Below are positions 46,272-58,523 of a stretch of 64,000 nucleotides of DNA, piece after piece (the first letter of the stretch is position 1; each line of letters opens with the position of its first letter). Under the pieces are notes generated by a model that made no database searches, was not told the DNA's origin, and saw only the letters and a list, made by a program, of their open reading frames with translations. The stretch covers positions 31,138,134-31,202,133 of the forward strand of contig NC_077239.1 of NCBI RefSeq assembly GCF_947179165.1, given 5' to 3'. The stretch is from Solanum dulcamara. Taxonomy: Eukaryota > Streptophyta > Magnoliopsida > Solanales > Solanaceae. Made by a program: the position numbers and the translations under genes.

Positions 46272-46420
46272 GTTGTTTTATTTTCAAGAGGAAATAAAGA
46301 GGGTGAACTCAACTGTCCTTTATCAGTACCATTTTCATTTGCTAAAACTGTTCTGTTTAAGTTACTGATTCATTAATGCCACTTTCCTCAAATGAGCGAG
46401 CTTGAGCTTTTTCCTAAGCT

Positions 46421-48559
46421 CCAGAAGAATCAATAGGATCCTTAATCTAAACCATAAAAGAGATCTCCAAGGTTACTGTTCTATGTATTATTGTGGGAAG
46501 AAAGTCAAGATCTCTCTTCCGATCAGGTCCTTGTTTTTGGTAGTATTACTGTCTATTTTTAGCCTATCAATTCAGTTTGTCCTACTGTTGTAATTGCAAT
46601 TTTTTGGAAAAAAATATATTCTTGTACCCTCTTTAGGCCACACACATCTATAATATTTGCCTCCAAGACACTTTTTCTGTCTCCGTAGACTCAAAAATTG
46701 ACTTCTTGATAGCTGTAATCCAGTTATTCTTTCTCATAATTCTTAATAAAGCAGAATCAGAATATATAGCATTTCACATTTAACTATAACTGGGCATATT
46801 AAGTCATCTAGGCAAGCGATGAGTAGGCTTAAAGAATTAGAATCAGAGAGTGTAGTTGTGGATCTTTCCATGCCGTATTTTTTTATGTCAAAAGCTTAAA
46901 TTTTCCATTCAACCAAATGTATCAAACTTTACTGAACTGCCAACTTCTTTGGACTCAAATCTTCTCTCCTCTTTTTATACAAGAGGTTGTAAATAGAAAA
47001 TTACTAAACAATGAATAAACTTTGACAACTAACTATGAACTGGTAAAGATATGAATTAAGTTCTGCTACCTTTGGTAACAATTTGCAATGCTTTTTTCCC
47101 TCAATGGCATCTGGATTGCAACATTCAAATGTCTTTATGTAAACCCCGTGGCCTGATTTCATAACCTCTTGCCATTTTTTAAGTTTCTGCCCATATCTGG
47201 TATACTACAGCTATAAAGCAGAAGCCCGACATTTCTTCTTGTGGTCTGCTATTGCTGATCCTTTGAGTCATCCATATTACCTCTTGATTCCAACCACCAA
47301 TAATCTGTGATTTCAATTTCAATTGGCAGGTTTTGAGTAAAATAATAGCTTGATTGTGTAGCTCTCCAACACTCTCCTTCGATTCTGAACAAAAGAAGTA
47401 AAACCATTATTTAAACTATTTGGAATCAGAGAGAGACATATCCTAGACTCGAGAGGATTATTTTCTTGAGAAACAAGATGTTGGAGTGCAAGAAACTACC
47501 ACAGAAACAACAAGAATTGGATCCTTAATTAGTTTTATGTGATGTTGCTACATGTGCGTCTTTCTACTAGCATAAACAATTCGACAAGAGCATACATATT
47601 TTATACATATAGCTATCTCTCAAATGCTAGACCACTTTGAGTAAGTATAAAATCATATATAATTAGTAGCTAATATCTAAAATATATCCCCAACAAATGT
47701 TATATCCTATATAGTTGTTTTTCTTCCATTATACTCTATATAAAATTCTACTAAAGATGTGATTTTCTCCTCAAGTCTAACCTTGTTTACAAAAAGCTTC
47801 AAATGCCACTACAGGATGGAAAACCCTATATTTGAATCACTTTTGATCCTCAATATGAATACATGTGCTTTGCTCTCATTTTTTGGGTAGAAATTGCTGA
47901 AATAGATAAGACACTGATTCTACACCTTTGTTTCCCAAGTACATTGTATACTATTTTACACACGCTATCTCTCAGACAATTTTGTTGAAATGACCTTTCG
48001 TCAAACATGCTTCTTAGATTCTTTTCTAATTGAAGTAAATCACCTTTTGCTATTTTGGTGATTAAATTATCGATTTATGTTTTAAAACTAAGTTGTTAGC
48101 CATCTCACATTCTTTTACTAATGGATTTGAAATTTGTTTTTAACAGATGAAGAAATGGAAGATTAAAGAACACGATGTTGAAGTATTGTGGAGCTAACTG
48201 AAAAGAATATTATATTTTTATTGTTTTATTGTTGGTGCAAAGACGTTCATACTTATGCTACAATTTTATTTTCTCAATTTTTAGGATTTGATGGATGCCG
48301 AACATGTATGTTTATGATATTATGTCGAACATATATGTATTTTAATAATATATCAAACATGTTATTGTGTCGAACATATAATTAATTTTTTCAGTATTTA
48401 AAATAACGTGTTGTTTCAGTTCTTTGTTAATAATAAAACTTTATATCAAATATTCGATTGCGTGTAAAAGTAAAATAAAATGATACTACTAATTTGGAGC
48501 TGCTGGAAAAAAAAATAAAAGTATATATGTAATTATTTCAATCAAATTTTGCCGAAGGA
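46421..48559. other. Low-complexity tract with one possible exon relic
   Basis: Mostly AT-rich. On the minus strand 47215-47050 gives a coherent stretch, YTRYGQKLKKWQEVMKSGHG, VYIKTFECCNPDAIEGKKHC, that reads like protein but matches no family I recognise. Around 48296-48385 a word like TGTCGAACATATATGT recurs about four times. No complete gene, tRNA or element boundary was found. Confidence 0.35.
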
Positions 48560-48894
48560 AACTTAGTCAAAATATTATGATCAATGAAAGGAATTTTGGT
48601 CACTAAAAGTACTTATAACGAATGAAATTTATTATTGTACTTCAAGTCTTTGACAACAAAATAATCATGAACGAGAGGAATTTGGTCATTGTAAGTAATT
48701 AACAACCGGATTAGTTATTGTCACTAAATTATATTTAATGGCAAGATATGCAATCCGGTCATTGACCTTTATTGACGAAGCTTTTAACGACCGTTGATGA
48801 CCAATTTTGCTTGGTCGTTAAAGACTTTTAACAACTGCATTTATACTTTTAACGACTTGATTTACTTTTGCTAAATGTCATTTTTTTTATAGTG
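48560..48894 (-). mobile_element. CACTA (En/Spm) transposon terminus
   Basis: Read on the minus strand from 48894, it starts CACTATAAAAAAAATGACAT. Subterminal repeats follow (AGTCGTTAAAAGT, AGTTGTTAAAAGT, GGTCGTTAAAAGC and the inverted TTTAACGACC), which is the signature of CACTA ends. It abuts a gypsy gag coding frame, so the element inserted there. The opposite terminus was not found within the window. The inner limit 48560 is approximate. Confidence 0.75.
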
Positions 48895-49535
48895 CATGCC
48901 GCTGGCTCAACATCTTCACCACGACTCCAAGATGTTAGCTACATTCTTGAGCTGGTAAGAAACAACCTTAACTCCCTCGACCTTAGTAGCATGCATGGCC
49001 TTGAGAATAATCCACATCTCATCAATAAAATTATAGAGATCATCTTCAACCTTGGACTCGGTGAAGACTACTGGATTCATCCTCAAAAAATCTTTAATTC
49101 TTGTAGAAGCTGAAGACTCTTAGGAACTAGAGCTAGTGATCGTAGTGCTCTGACGGCCAAGCTGAGAGGTCATCAACTAAGTGAGCATACTGATCGCTCC
49201 TCTAAACTCTGCCTCAGAAATAAGGGAAGGTTGTAGAGCAGGTGTCTGTGGAACATCCAGAGCTCCATCATAAGCAACTTGGTTAGAAATATGTGCTCCA
49301 TTCCAAGTCCGCATTCTCGATGGTGGAGGCATGGTAGTTGGTGGAATATTAGTATTGTCAACGTTCCGTTGACTGACGGTGCATTTTGGAGGCATGATCT
49401 AAAATGTGTAAACTCATGACTTAGAAGAAACTTTTATAGAGCTAAACTCTATCGCAAAAATTCAGAGTATGAAAGAAGTTAGACAATACCTAAAGCAATC
49501 TAGCCTCCCGTTATAGATGTGGCGCACTTCACACC
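48895..49535 (-). pseudogene. Gypsy gag fragment K, cut by the CACTA end
   Basis: On the minus strand Met at 49395 opens MPPKCTVSQRNVDNTN. A Pro-rich stretch and SEAEFRGAISMLTQLVDDL follow. In the next frame come STRIKDFLRMNPVVFTESKV, EDDLYNFIDEMWIILKAMHA and KVVSYQLKNVANI, the standard gag capsid region. It stops at ESRGEDVEPAA, where the CACTA element begins. The 5' leader (GTGAAGTGCGCCACATC, 49535 leftward) is typical, but the primer binding site and LTR are replaced by LTR G. Confidence 0.82.
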
Positions 49536-50255
49536 TGTAACACCCCCTAAAAATATTGTATATGATGTTTCAATTCTCGATGAAAATAATATCACTTCTG
49601 TATTTTGGGCATCACTTTTAACAGAATGGTCCAAATTAGGTGATTCAAATTTCTGAATAACTCAACATCATTACCTACAACTTTTGTGAAAACCATATTT
49701 TAAGTTTCAGAGGTTAAGTAGGTCAAATAAATTAATTGTTGAAAGACATGGTGCTCTAACGAAATGGAGTATTTATAGAAGAAAAATCATATCTCACTGT
49801 AAGATGCTCCAAATTAGTTGATTCTTGAACGACGTAAAATTAGACTTCTAGAGAAATAATTCATATGACACACCAAATCCTAATGAGGAAGTTATATTTT
49901 TCAAATGCAGCTCCGAAAAATGGTATTCCGTTAAAAGAAGGTTCATCTCACCAACTATAAAAAGATCTAGATCTATTTGACATCTCTCATGACATCAATA
50001 GTCCTCTATTTGACATCACCCATGACATCACAATCTTCCATTAATTTTTTAGATTTTTCTTTATAATTATTTTAATTATTGTTAGGTCCCTCCTTCACAC
50101 CTATAAATACCACCTTATTTCATCATTTTGTTCATCAAGTTTTCTCAAGGTGAGTTGTTTAAAGCATGATTTTTAATTAATGAATTTCAAAGTATTTATG
50201 CATATTGATTTACATACATGTTTTCAAGTTGAAGTGATTTGAACCCACCTAGTTT
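49536..50255 (+). repeat. Truncated gypsy-type LTR G
   Basis: It starts TGTAACACCCCC at 49536 and runs through CACACCTATAAATACCACC (TATA box near 50103) and a leader into AT-rich text. At about 50255 it meets integrase sequence in the opposite orientation, so the 3' part of this LTR is missing. The right limit is approximate. Confidence 0.65.
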
Positions 50256-51480
50256 TACTATGTTTTCAATGAAATCTCAAATGCATCAAACCAACCAATA
50301 GGATACCTACACATCCTCCCATGCAATACCTCAAATGGAGCCATATCAATATTCGAGTGGCAACTATTATTGTACTAAAACTCTGCTAAGGGTAAACACT
50401 GATCCCACTGACCACCAAAATCTATTACGCACGCCCGAAGCATATCCTCCAGCACTTGAATTGTCCTCTCAGACTGCCCATCGGTCTGAGGGTGAAATGT
50501 GGTACTAACATCCAATCTAGTACCTAACTCAGCCTGTAAGGTCCTTAAAAAGTTAAAAGTAAATTGCGTACCTCTATCTGATATAATGAAAACCAAAACT
50601 CTATACAATCGAACAGTCTCGCGGGTATAGAGTTTGACTAACTTCTCTACATTATAAGTCACCTTGATCGGAATAAAGTGAGTAGACTAAGTTAACCTGT
50701 CGACAATCACCCATATCGAATCAAACTTACCCGATGTCTTTGCAAGACCAACCACAAAATCCATTGTAATCCTTTTCCACTTCCATTCAGGAATGAGCAT
50801 TCTCTGAAGTGTCCTTCCAGGCCTCTTGCGCTTATATTTTACCTGTTGACAATTCGGACACTGGACAACAAAATTAACAATGTCATGCTTTATTCTATTC
50901 TATCGATAATGTTGTCTCAAATCATGATACATCTTGGTTACACCAGGATATATAGAGTACCTCAAACTGTGAGCCTCTATAAGAATAGTCTCAATCAAAT
51001 TATCAATACGGAGCACACATACCTTCTCCTTAATGCTTAGGACACCTTCCTCATCAATCACAGCCTCCTTAGCTTCTCCCTACAAGACTATATCACGAAT
51101 TCGACTTACCTTCTCATCATCAAACTGCTTTCCTGTAATCTTGTCAAGGAAAACAAGATCTTGCCTTCATACCGACCAAGAATCCTTCTTTCTCAGTTAT
51201 TTCTAAACTCATAAAGTGATAAGCCAGAATCTAAACCTCTCTAGCCAATAGGCATCTAGAAACCTACAAATGATCTAAACTTTTCATGCTCTCTGCTTTT
51301 CTACTCAAGGCATCGGTCACTATATTAGCTTTTTTCAGATGATAAAGAATAGTAACATCATAGTCTTTTAGCAATTCCATCCACCTTCTCCGCCTTAAAT
51401 TCAAGTCTCTCTGAGTGAACACATGTTGTAAACTACGATGATCTGTATACACTTCACACTTGACCCCATAAGTCATCTAC
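50256..51480 (-). pseudogene. Gypsy pol fragment: RNase H end, spacer, integrase
   Basis: On the minus strand from 51476: [55 protein letters not shown] (RNase H end). Then a spacer with ADSxxLRYSIYPG-type text, CPNCQQVKYKRKRPGRTLQR, WKWKRITMDFVVGLAKTSGK, SIWVIVDRLT and the open frame 50662-50375 with FIISDRGTQFTF (catalytic Asp kept) and DGQSERTIQVLEDML (Glu kept). It ends with NNSCHSNIDMAPFEVLHG. The integrase triad is intact here, unlike in A, B and C, but stops remain and the element has no matching LTRs. Confidence 0.87.
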
Positions 51481-51857
51481 CATAATTCAAAGAATATAAA
51501 CCAATAAAAAAATGCAGCATTTTCCACACACCACTACTTATCACTCAAATCAAAACAAGGTTGCTGGAAATGAGTTTGGAAACCTCGAGACTCAAAATAA
51601 GGGTCCTTCTAGATCAAACTCAATGTTTTGGAGCTAACAAAACCATCAGAATGCACATTTACCAGAAGTTTTGACCAAAGTCAACTATTCAAACTCTAGA
51701 AGCTCTAAAAGAAGAAAACTTACATAAAATCCAAATAAACGATCAGGTGATCGAACTGTCAATTCCAATAAGTCATAAATGACTTGTAGTTGCTATAGAA
51801 AATTTATAAATGCTAAAAATACTGGAAAATAGAGAAAATGACCTAGAGGGTCATACA
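51481..51857 (-). repeat. LTR fragment of the E/J family, minus orientation
   Basis: On the minus strand it starts TGTATGACCCTCTAGGTC at 51857. It contains the stretch also seen in LTR J near 61735-62035 (plus-strand GAAATGAG...CTCGAGACTC...AAGGGTCCTTCTAGA). It breaks off near 51500 against RNase H sequence. Confidence 0.65.
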
Positions 51858-52388
51858 ATATCTACTACTAAAAGGACTTTTTTCTTGGAAAGTCAAGGAA
51901 CACAAGAAGCCAAAATGCACAAAAAAATGAGGGTACTAGGTTTGCATGCTTCGCCATACTTCCATACACTTCTACGATCGAACAACACCATCCTAGAACT
52001 CAAGTCATAAGGTCTCCCAAATTCAACTCCTTCACCCCAAAACTCAAAACTAGCCACCAATTCCTTTCTTTGATACCTATTTTCATCCAACCTAAACAAA
52101 CTCGACCTAACACATCACACTTATCTGAGATAAACCAATATCACACAGATACCACAAAACTAAGCCAATACGCAGATAAGGAAAAGGTTTTGATTCCTCT
52201 GAATAACATGACATAACAAGGGAAGCTCCAAACTAGCTCACAAATTAGATTATCTACTTCATGCTCGAGGCCTAATATCTCCTAGTTATCAGAGGCATCT
52301 TATCTGTCGTGAGCCATATGGAATCTCTCCAGTATCATTGGAATCCTACCCACATAACCACACTATCACAAACATCGAAGGAATAATA
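51858..52388. other. Unassigned repeat-like sequence
   Basis: A minus-strand frame of 68 codons (52099-51893, FEFWGEGVEFGRPYDL and others) has no recognised family. Flanked by LTR pieces on both sides, it is probably internal gypsy sequence. Confidence 0.35.
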
Positions 52389-54735
52389 TGTAACACCCCA
52401 ATTTTCTTTTTTATAGTTTTTTCTAAAAGATTATCAAGTGATCCACGTTATCTATGAAGTTCTACGTGAGTAGTGACGGTTGGAAATAGGTCTAAAGGAA
52501 TTTGGAAGGAGTTGAAGGCCAAGTAATGAGTCATGGTAATCAATCTACTTGCGTAAGCTACCGACTTGGATGTCTTACATAACAAAGCTACTTGAGTATA
52601 TGTCGAGGTGAAGTAGCAAGGATTTCATAGGTTCCTAAAGTGAGATGAGATTTCGAACCCAGAAAGAGGAATAAGGAGACGACGCACCTACTTGGAATGA
52701 GTAGGTGATTCACCTACTTAGACCAAGTAGGTGACACACCTACTTGAGGTGGACCCCATGCTGCCACATGGCAGCTTTGGATTGGGCGCATAGATAAGGT
52801 GGTTCCCTAGGGGCTGGACACGTGTCACCTCTAGGGGATTCCATGTGTCACACTTTAAGGGAGCATATATATGCATGTAAAGATGACTAATCTTTCATCT
52901 AGACCTCATTCTACAACTTAGAAAGTGAGAAAAGTTGAGTGAAAACGTAGAGAATCAAGAGAGGCAGCCATGGGTTTGGCTTGAATTAAGGTAAGTCCTC
53001 CAATTTTGTTCCATAAATTAATTGTCTAAGGTATTCTTTGGTTAAGTAACAGTGTTTAACAACATAAAATTTATAGTTGGGGCAGCGAGGAGGTTCTTTT
53101 TCTTGTTAACAAACCCATTTTTAGATGGGACTATTGTTAGTAATATTAGTATAACTCCTCGTGTAAAGCTTCATTTCGAGTGATTCAAGATATTTTGGAA
53201 ATATATTTCATAGGTATATAACTTTTATTTAGGCTCTAAAACCCAGATTTGCTTTTATCTGCTCGAAAAAGGGTGATGAAGTATAGGGGAGGTGCTACCC
53301 AGATTTTGTTATGGAAATCCTACATGGACTGTTGTTGGTATTTTAGGCATATCTTTTTGTACATAATTTATTTAGGGGTGATTCAAAATTTTATACTACC
53401 CTAAGACACATGTATATAACTTTCATTGAAGCCACAAAGCCTATTTCCCCCATTTACCCCTTCAAAACTGAGCAACAATACAAGACAGTAGGATATCTAG
53501 AATTCCTGTTTTGATAGTTTGGGCTGATTTTTATTGATTTCATGTTTAGTTTCGATATGATGAGATTCTTAAACTTAAGTAGATATTTGATTGTGTATTT
53601 AAGGTGTATATGCACTTTCTAAGAGGAAATGTTTGACAAAGTGGATTTTGGTTGGTCTATGGCATAGAGGAATTAAGCTCCTCGAGTTGTGGTAGAACTT
53701 GTTATATGCTAAAACGCCAAGGTTTGTATATAAACCTGAACTTTGAATATTTTATTTTTCTGAAATTTGAAGTATTTTGATGGGTTATTTCCTTACTCTT
53801 TTTCTTATATTATGGTATGACTATTATCTCAAGTATTGCAAAACTTTCACTAAACCCCCCACTTGTACGAATTGCTTGATCATTTTGCATTCTTGTTGGG
53901 ACTTTGTCCTTTTTGTTATGGTGACTTGTCATCGATATTGGCGTACCTCTCAATTCGTATCTTTTCCATCTTGACTTTGGATTTACATTTTGTCTTGACG
54001 ATGGGGTTTCGTCCATTCTCGAGTACAAGTGAAAAGCCATTTTTAACATAATTCTTGATTCTTTTGATATTGGGTGACGACCCTTCTTGATTTGGGGGCT
54101 TTGGTCCGTCTTGATATTGATTGTGCTTAGTGTGAAGGCGTGACGTACTTATTGGGCAAAATTAATTATTTGACAACTCTTTCGAATTGAATTATAAGTT
54201 TCTTGATACTTAAGCCTTCGAATATTGATATTGATTTTGAAACTCTTCAAGATTTATATTTGAGACTTTGATATACTTGTTCACTTGGGCTTACTTTTAC
54301 CTTATTGAATCACCTGCGACGAACAAGGGATGAAGAATTTAATGGCTACAAGCCCAAAGTTTATACACCACTAAGCTTTATGCTTAACGATAGTTGTTTT
54401 CTATCATAGGTAATGTGCGAGACGAGATGTGAAGATGGTCATTTAGAGTAGACTTTTGGAGCCCTTGTGAAGATCACATCTGCATATGCATCTAGTTTTG
54501 TAATATTTTGGGGACTTGTACAAGATACATGTGGCACTTATGTATGATATTTTGAAGGCTTGTGAAAACAAAACCGTATGCTTGTAACTTGAACTGGGTG
54601 ACTAGTTTTGCTATTTTTGAAGTGTGCTTTTAACTCAAGTCATGCCATGTACTGAATTTATACTTTGACTTGTCATTATGCACAAAGGAAGATAATAGTT
54701 TTGTGATAATTACTAGTTTGAGTTTTGTGTATTTT
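52389..54735 (+). repeat. Gypsy-type LTR H (right end approximate)
   Basis: It starts TGTAACACCCCAATTTTC. At 52684-52745 CACCTACTTGG, GAGTAGGTGATTCACCTACTT and AAGTAGGTGACACACCTACTT alternate as inverted copies. A leader-like region with AGGCAGCCATGGG follows. No primer binding site or clear TG...CA end is visible on the right, so the limit at 54735 is a guess from the change of character. Confidence 0.6.
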
Positions 54736-55871
54736 ATGGACCCGCAATGATGTTGAATTGGAAATAGAATTTCAAAACAAGTTATCTAAATATGTTGACT
54801 ATTTGAGATTAAAAAAAATTGCCTTTTGCTTCGTAAGTGGCATCCTCCCAAACGGTATGCTACATAACATGACCCACCTTCTAAAACTATACAAGCTACT
54901 CCAAAGGATGATCTTTCCACGGGTGAGAAACCACACTAATCCCAACTCCATTATCCTTCCTCCACCAAAAGAAACTTCTATAAACTGATGCAAGATGAAA
55001 ATCTAAGTTGGAGCAATAGAAATTGATGCCATGAGCCCATGAATAGAAATTGATGCCATGAGCCCATGAATTATTCTTTGGGTGCAGTCTGAGCTAACCA
55101 CTCTACCCTAAGTGAAATTGAGCCAGTAGGAAATGAAGAAATGCAGTCACCTTGCCAATAATGACCCAAATGGAACAAAATCCCCGCAACAACATTATAA
55201 GCGAGTCATAATGTCAAAATCAATCCTCGCATCCCAAAACATAGCATATAGTTTCTAATTCCATGAATTACTTTGACTCCATCCTATAGATGAACCTTCT
55301 AAGTAGATTTCCCTCCTCCAACGAAGGCTAAAGTCTAGAAGTCGTTAATAAACACCACCACACAACCCATATCAAAATCCTGACCTTGTGAACCATCGGC
55401 ACAACCATTATGGGGAACAGCTAAAACCAAGGCATAACACAGAAACACAGTGACCGAGAGTAGTCTTGCTCACAACATAAAATATGCTCACATCTCAGAT
55501 TCTTGAATAACGATAGTCAAGCACTAAGCCCACTATAAAGAGATGAATCAGATAAACCAAAAGGGTAACCCACCACTTTGCAACCTCAGGAACTGAGAGT
55601 AAGATTATGGCACAAGAAGGAATAGACTAGCTAGAACTATAACGAAACCACAGAAGGCTACTGCTCTCTTCACACATCTCCCTCGGGATTTAATCTCTTG
55701 CCTACTAATCAAGAGGACGGCAAGTAGTAGGCAATCGTCTAAAATAATAAGAGCACATAAGTCTTCCCGGCCACTCGAGAAACTCGATCACATACTCAGG
55801 AACTTGAAAAAAACCTTACTAGAGACCTATAAATCTAACTCTGGGATACAAACCACTTGATGCACCTAAAA
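54736..55871 (-). other. Internal sequence, probably of element J, no domain recognised
   Basis: On the minus strand the text has short open stretches (KVIHGIRNYMLCF, LFHLGHYWQGDCISSF) with many stops and no motif I can name. Its position next to solo LTR I and in line with the J leader suggests it belongs to J. It includes the 27-bp duplication below. Confidence 0.35.
55015..55068. repeat. 27-bp perfect tandem duplication
   Basis: AATAGAAATTGATGCCATGA plus GCCCATG is repeated head to tail at 55015-55041 and 55042-55068. Confidence 0.95.
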
Positions 55872-58072
55872 TGTAAGACCCCAAAATTTGAAAAGGTTGA
55901 ATAAAAGAGAATTCAAGGAAAAATGGGTCTAAGACTACGAGTGAGTCTACAACTCGTAGTGACCATTATGAGTCGTAGAGGTGAGTCGTGAAAGTGAGAT
56001 CAAGGATGGAAATTTGGCTAAGGAAGGATGAAGGTTGATGAATCATTTGATGACTCATGAAAGAGTCTACGACTCATAGAACTGAGTCATCATTACAGGC
56101 TTGAGATCCTGCAACTATCAAGTCTTAAGACCTCTTCTACAACTCAGCAGGATGATTTGTAGAAAGGATGATGAGTTGTAAAGATAAGTTGTGATAAAAC
56201 TTCAAAAACTCTAGAAAAGTACAGGTTTTTAGACTTGCAAGATGAGTTGGGTCTACGACTCATAAGAGTTTTGATGAGTCATAACTACGAATCGTGGAGG
56301 AGAATTAGAGACCCAAAAATCTCAGGGTTTCAAGAACCTACAGGATGAGTCGTTCCTACAACACATTAGTACTTATACGGCTCGTAGAGTCAAATTTGTA
56401 GGTCCAAAATACGAAGTTTAATAAAGGGTATAAGGGTCTTTTTCCAAGTTCGATTCAAGAACCTAGACTCTTTTATGGCCAAGTTCAAAGTCTATAATTA
56501 CCCAATCCTTCAAATTCCCCTCTTGTTCTAATTTATTCTCCCAAAATTTCCTAGGGCAAGATTAAGCAATTATCTCAAGTTCCTCCTATAATTTCAAGCT
56601 AGGGTTTCAAGTTCAACATGGTTCCTCCTCAAATTTGGAGTTGATTTCATCAAGGTATGTGGGGATTGATCCATGGGTTCCTTTCACCCATGGTTTTCCT
56701 CAAGGATCTCTTTAAATTTCATTGGTTTTCTAACCTTAGTTTTGATGAATTGCATTGGGTTGTTTCAATCACATTTTTAATTATTATCAATAATCATTAT
56801 AAGCATGATTCTACATCCATTGTATGATTTTAATTAGAATTATGAATGCCCATCCATAAAGCTATTTTCAAGGATGATTCACATTAATTATGATTAGGAA
56901 GTTCAATAATTTTCAAGTATTTCATGGTTTTCAATCAAATTGACCATGTATTCAAGTTTTACCCTAAATTCAAGTGTGAACTATGATTACGAATTTCAAT
57001 TATGATCAGATATGAATTTCATGCAAGTATGGAAAGAGGTAACTTAGGATCCCTAATTGGTGATCTAGGAACCTAATGACATGAAATATGCAAGTATGAT
57101 ATTGTGATATTGAAAGGCTTTTACTCACATTGCAAGTATGATATGAAAATGAGTTATTATATGAATTATGAAGTTTATGAACAAGTTTATGATTACTATG
57201 TTATGTATTCTGTGGGATGTGACTTAGCACCGAATGATGGCTTGAGGTGGGGTCTCGACCTACGGGGCCCTTATTTAAAGTCTCTTGCCTCATTACTACG
57301 TGCCACTGTAAGATTTGCCTTTTTGTCCTTGCTAGTGGTTCCAAATATAGCGTATAGGCGGGGTAGAGTCTACCTTGATAAGTAGATTCCCTTTTCTTCC
57401 ATTATGGGGAGACATCGAGATTCTATGTTATAGCTCGCATGATCTTATTGTCGGTTATAGTTCTATCCCACATATGTACACTTTTCTTATTTTCTCTTTT
57501 ATGATCTCAACTATGTCTTTTAATGCTTTGATCGTTATGGTTTTCTCATGACTTTACTTATCCTCTTTTATCATATATATTAATTGATCGTTGCATCCTA
57601 TGATTTATATTGCATGGCATACCCACATACTTAGTACATTCAAATGTATTAACGCATATTTGTTGCCTACATTGACTCATAATTTAGGGTCGAGGATCAC
57701 ATTCCTTCCACATCTGGCTAGTTGAGTTGCTATCCTATGAAGATTGGTGAGTCATCAACTATTGAGGGTGAGTTATGAGTTTGTTTCATTTAAAAGACTT
57801 TTGTTATATTCATATTGAGGGTTAGTTAGGGGCATGTCTTAGCCCCCATCCTTCTTGATTAGTAGAGGTATTCGTTGGATAAATAATATAGAGTCTATGT
57901 AGTCGTGCTTGCACTTTCTTTTATGATTCAAGTTTCGAGACTCTTTCTTATGATATTTCTGCTTTACTTTACTTTACTTTATGTATGTTTATAATACATC
58001 AAGAGGCTTGGTTGAAGCCCTTCGGAGTTTCAATCATTGTGTCGCGTCTAGAGCCTAGTCTGGGTCGTGACA
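55872..58072 (+). mobile_element. Solo gypsy LTR I, same family as the element B LTR
   Basis: It begins TGTAAGACCCCAAAATTTG and ends CTGGGTCGTGACA. Flanks TAAAA and CAAAA are a 5-bp TSD with one mismatch. No primer binding site follows; minus-strand leader sequence of element J resumes at once. At 55935-56400 it is packed with CTACGACTC, ACTCGTAG and GAGTCGTAG words. The 93-codon frame at 57104-57385 is fortuitous. Confidence 0.83.
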
Positions 58073-58523
58073 CAAAACTACATTTGTTTGTGGTGTATCC
58101 TTGAAGAAATGAGGGATCCCCAACACCGGATCCAAAGGAGTCGAGGTCCACTAATCCTATCAGTTCCTGGGATTACCCCAGACTCTCTAGTTGTCGTTGT
58201 ACATCCCTAACCTCAAGGTTTGCACCAAGCGGAGGCTTTATAGTTTGACCACGCACCAAGATCCTGGTGATATATTTTGATTCCTCATCCACGTCCGTCA
58301 AATACCTCGTGTTATCCATCTAAGAAAGAGTGGATTCAAAGAAACATGTAGAGGTTGATTGAAGTAAGCGCACACGATAAGAAATCAAGAATAGAATTTC
58401 AAAAGAATGCCCTAGAGCCTCCCGAAGATAGGATGCGGATGTGTTCACATCGATCTGAAGGACTCTACTAGGTACTGCTCTCGTACCAATGATATCGGTG
58501 AACGTAGAACTCTGATACCAATC
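58073..58523 (-). pseudogene. Element J leader and start of its coding region
   Basis: After the primer binding site (58510-58520), a minus-strand leader runs to a Met at 58319 that opens a 48-codon frame: MDNTRYLTDVDEESKYITRI, LVRGQTIKPPLGANLEVRDV, QRQLESLG, stop at 58173. By position this is the gag N-terminus, but I do not recognise the sequence. It is cut at 58073 by solo LTR I. Confidence 0.5.
58510..58520 (-). other. Primer binding site of element J
   Basis: TGGTATCAGAG on the minus strand, three bases after the LTR end at 58524. Confidence 0.85.

Larger units (their letters stand above)
45320..46420 (-). pseudogene. Unrecognised coding relic, split by the RTE LINE
   Basis: With the RTE insert removed, a minus-strand frame reads NENGTDKGQLSSPSLFPLEN, KTTGRKGIVYKSSRSKELRC, a stop, VNIIEELSVVHKTSPKAAKQ, TMKNNQDNANAF, a stop, NKKDLKNKKKGRSSRN and SVVEDISTSCCAKRLSKRNN. 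The composition (Ser, Lys and Asn-rich) looks like a disordered nuclear-protein linker, for instance next to a bHLH domain, but no domain itself is visible and I do not name it. Three or more stops suggest a pseudogene. Confidence 0.4.

Noticed and set aside
52684..52745. Transcription terminator hairpin
   Set aside because: The inverted words belong to a recurrent LTR palindrome block in a nuclear genome; there is no adjacent gene end.
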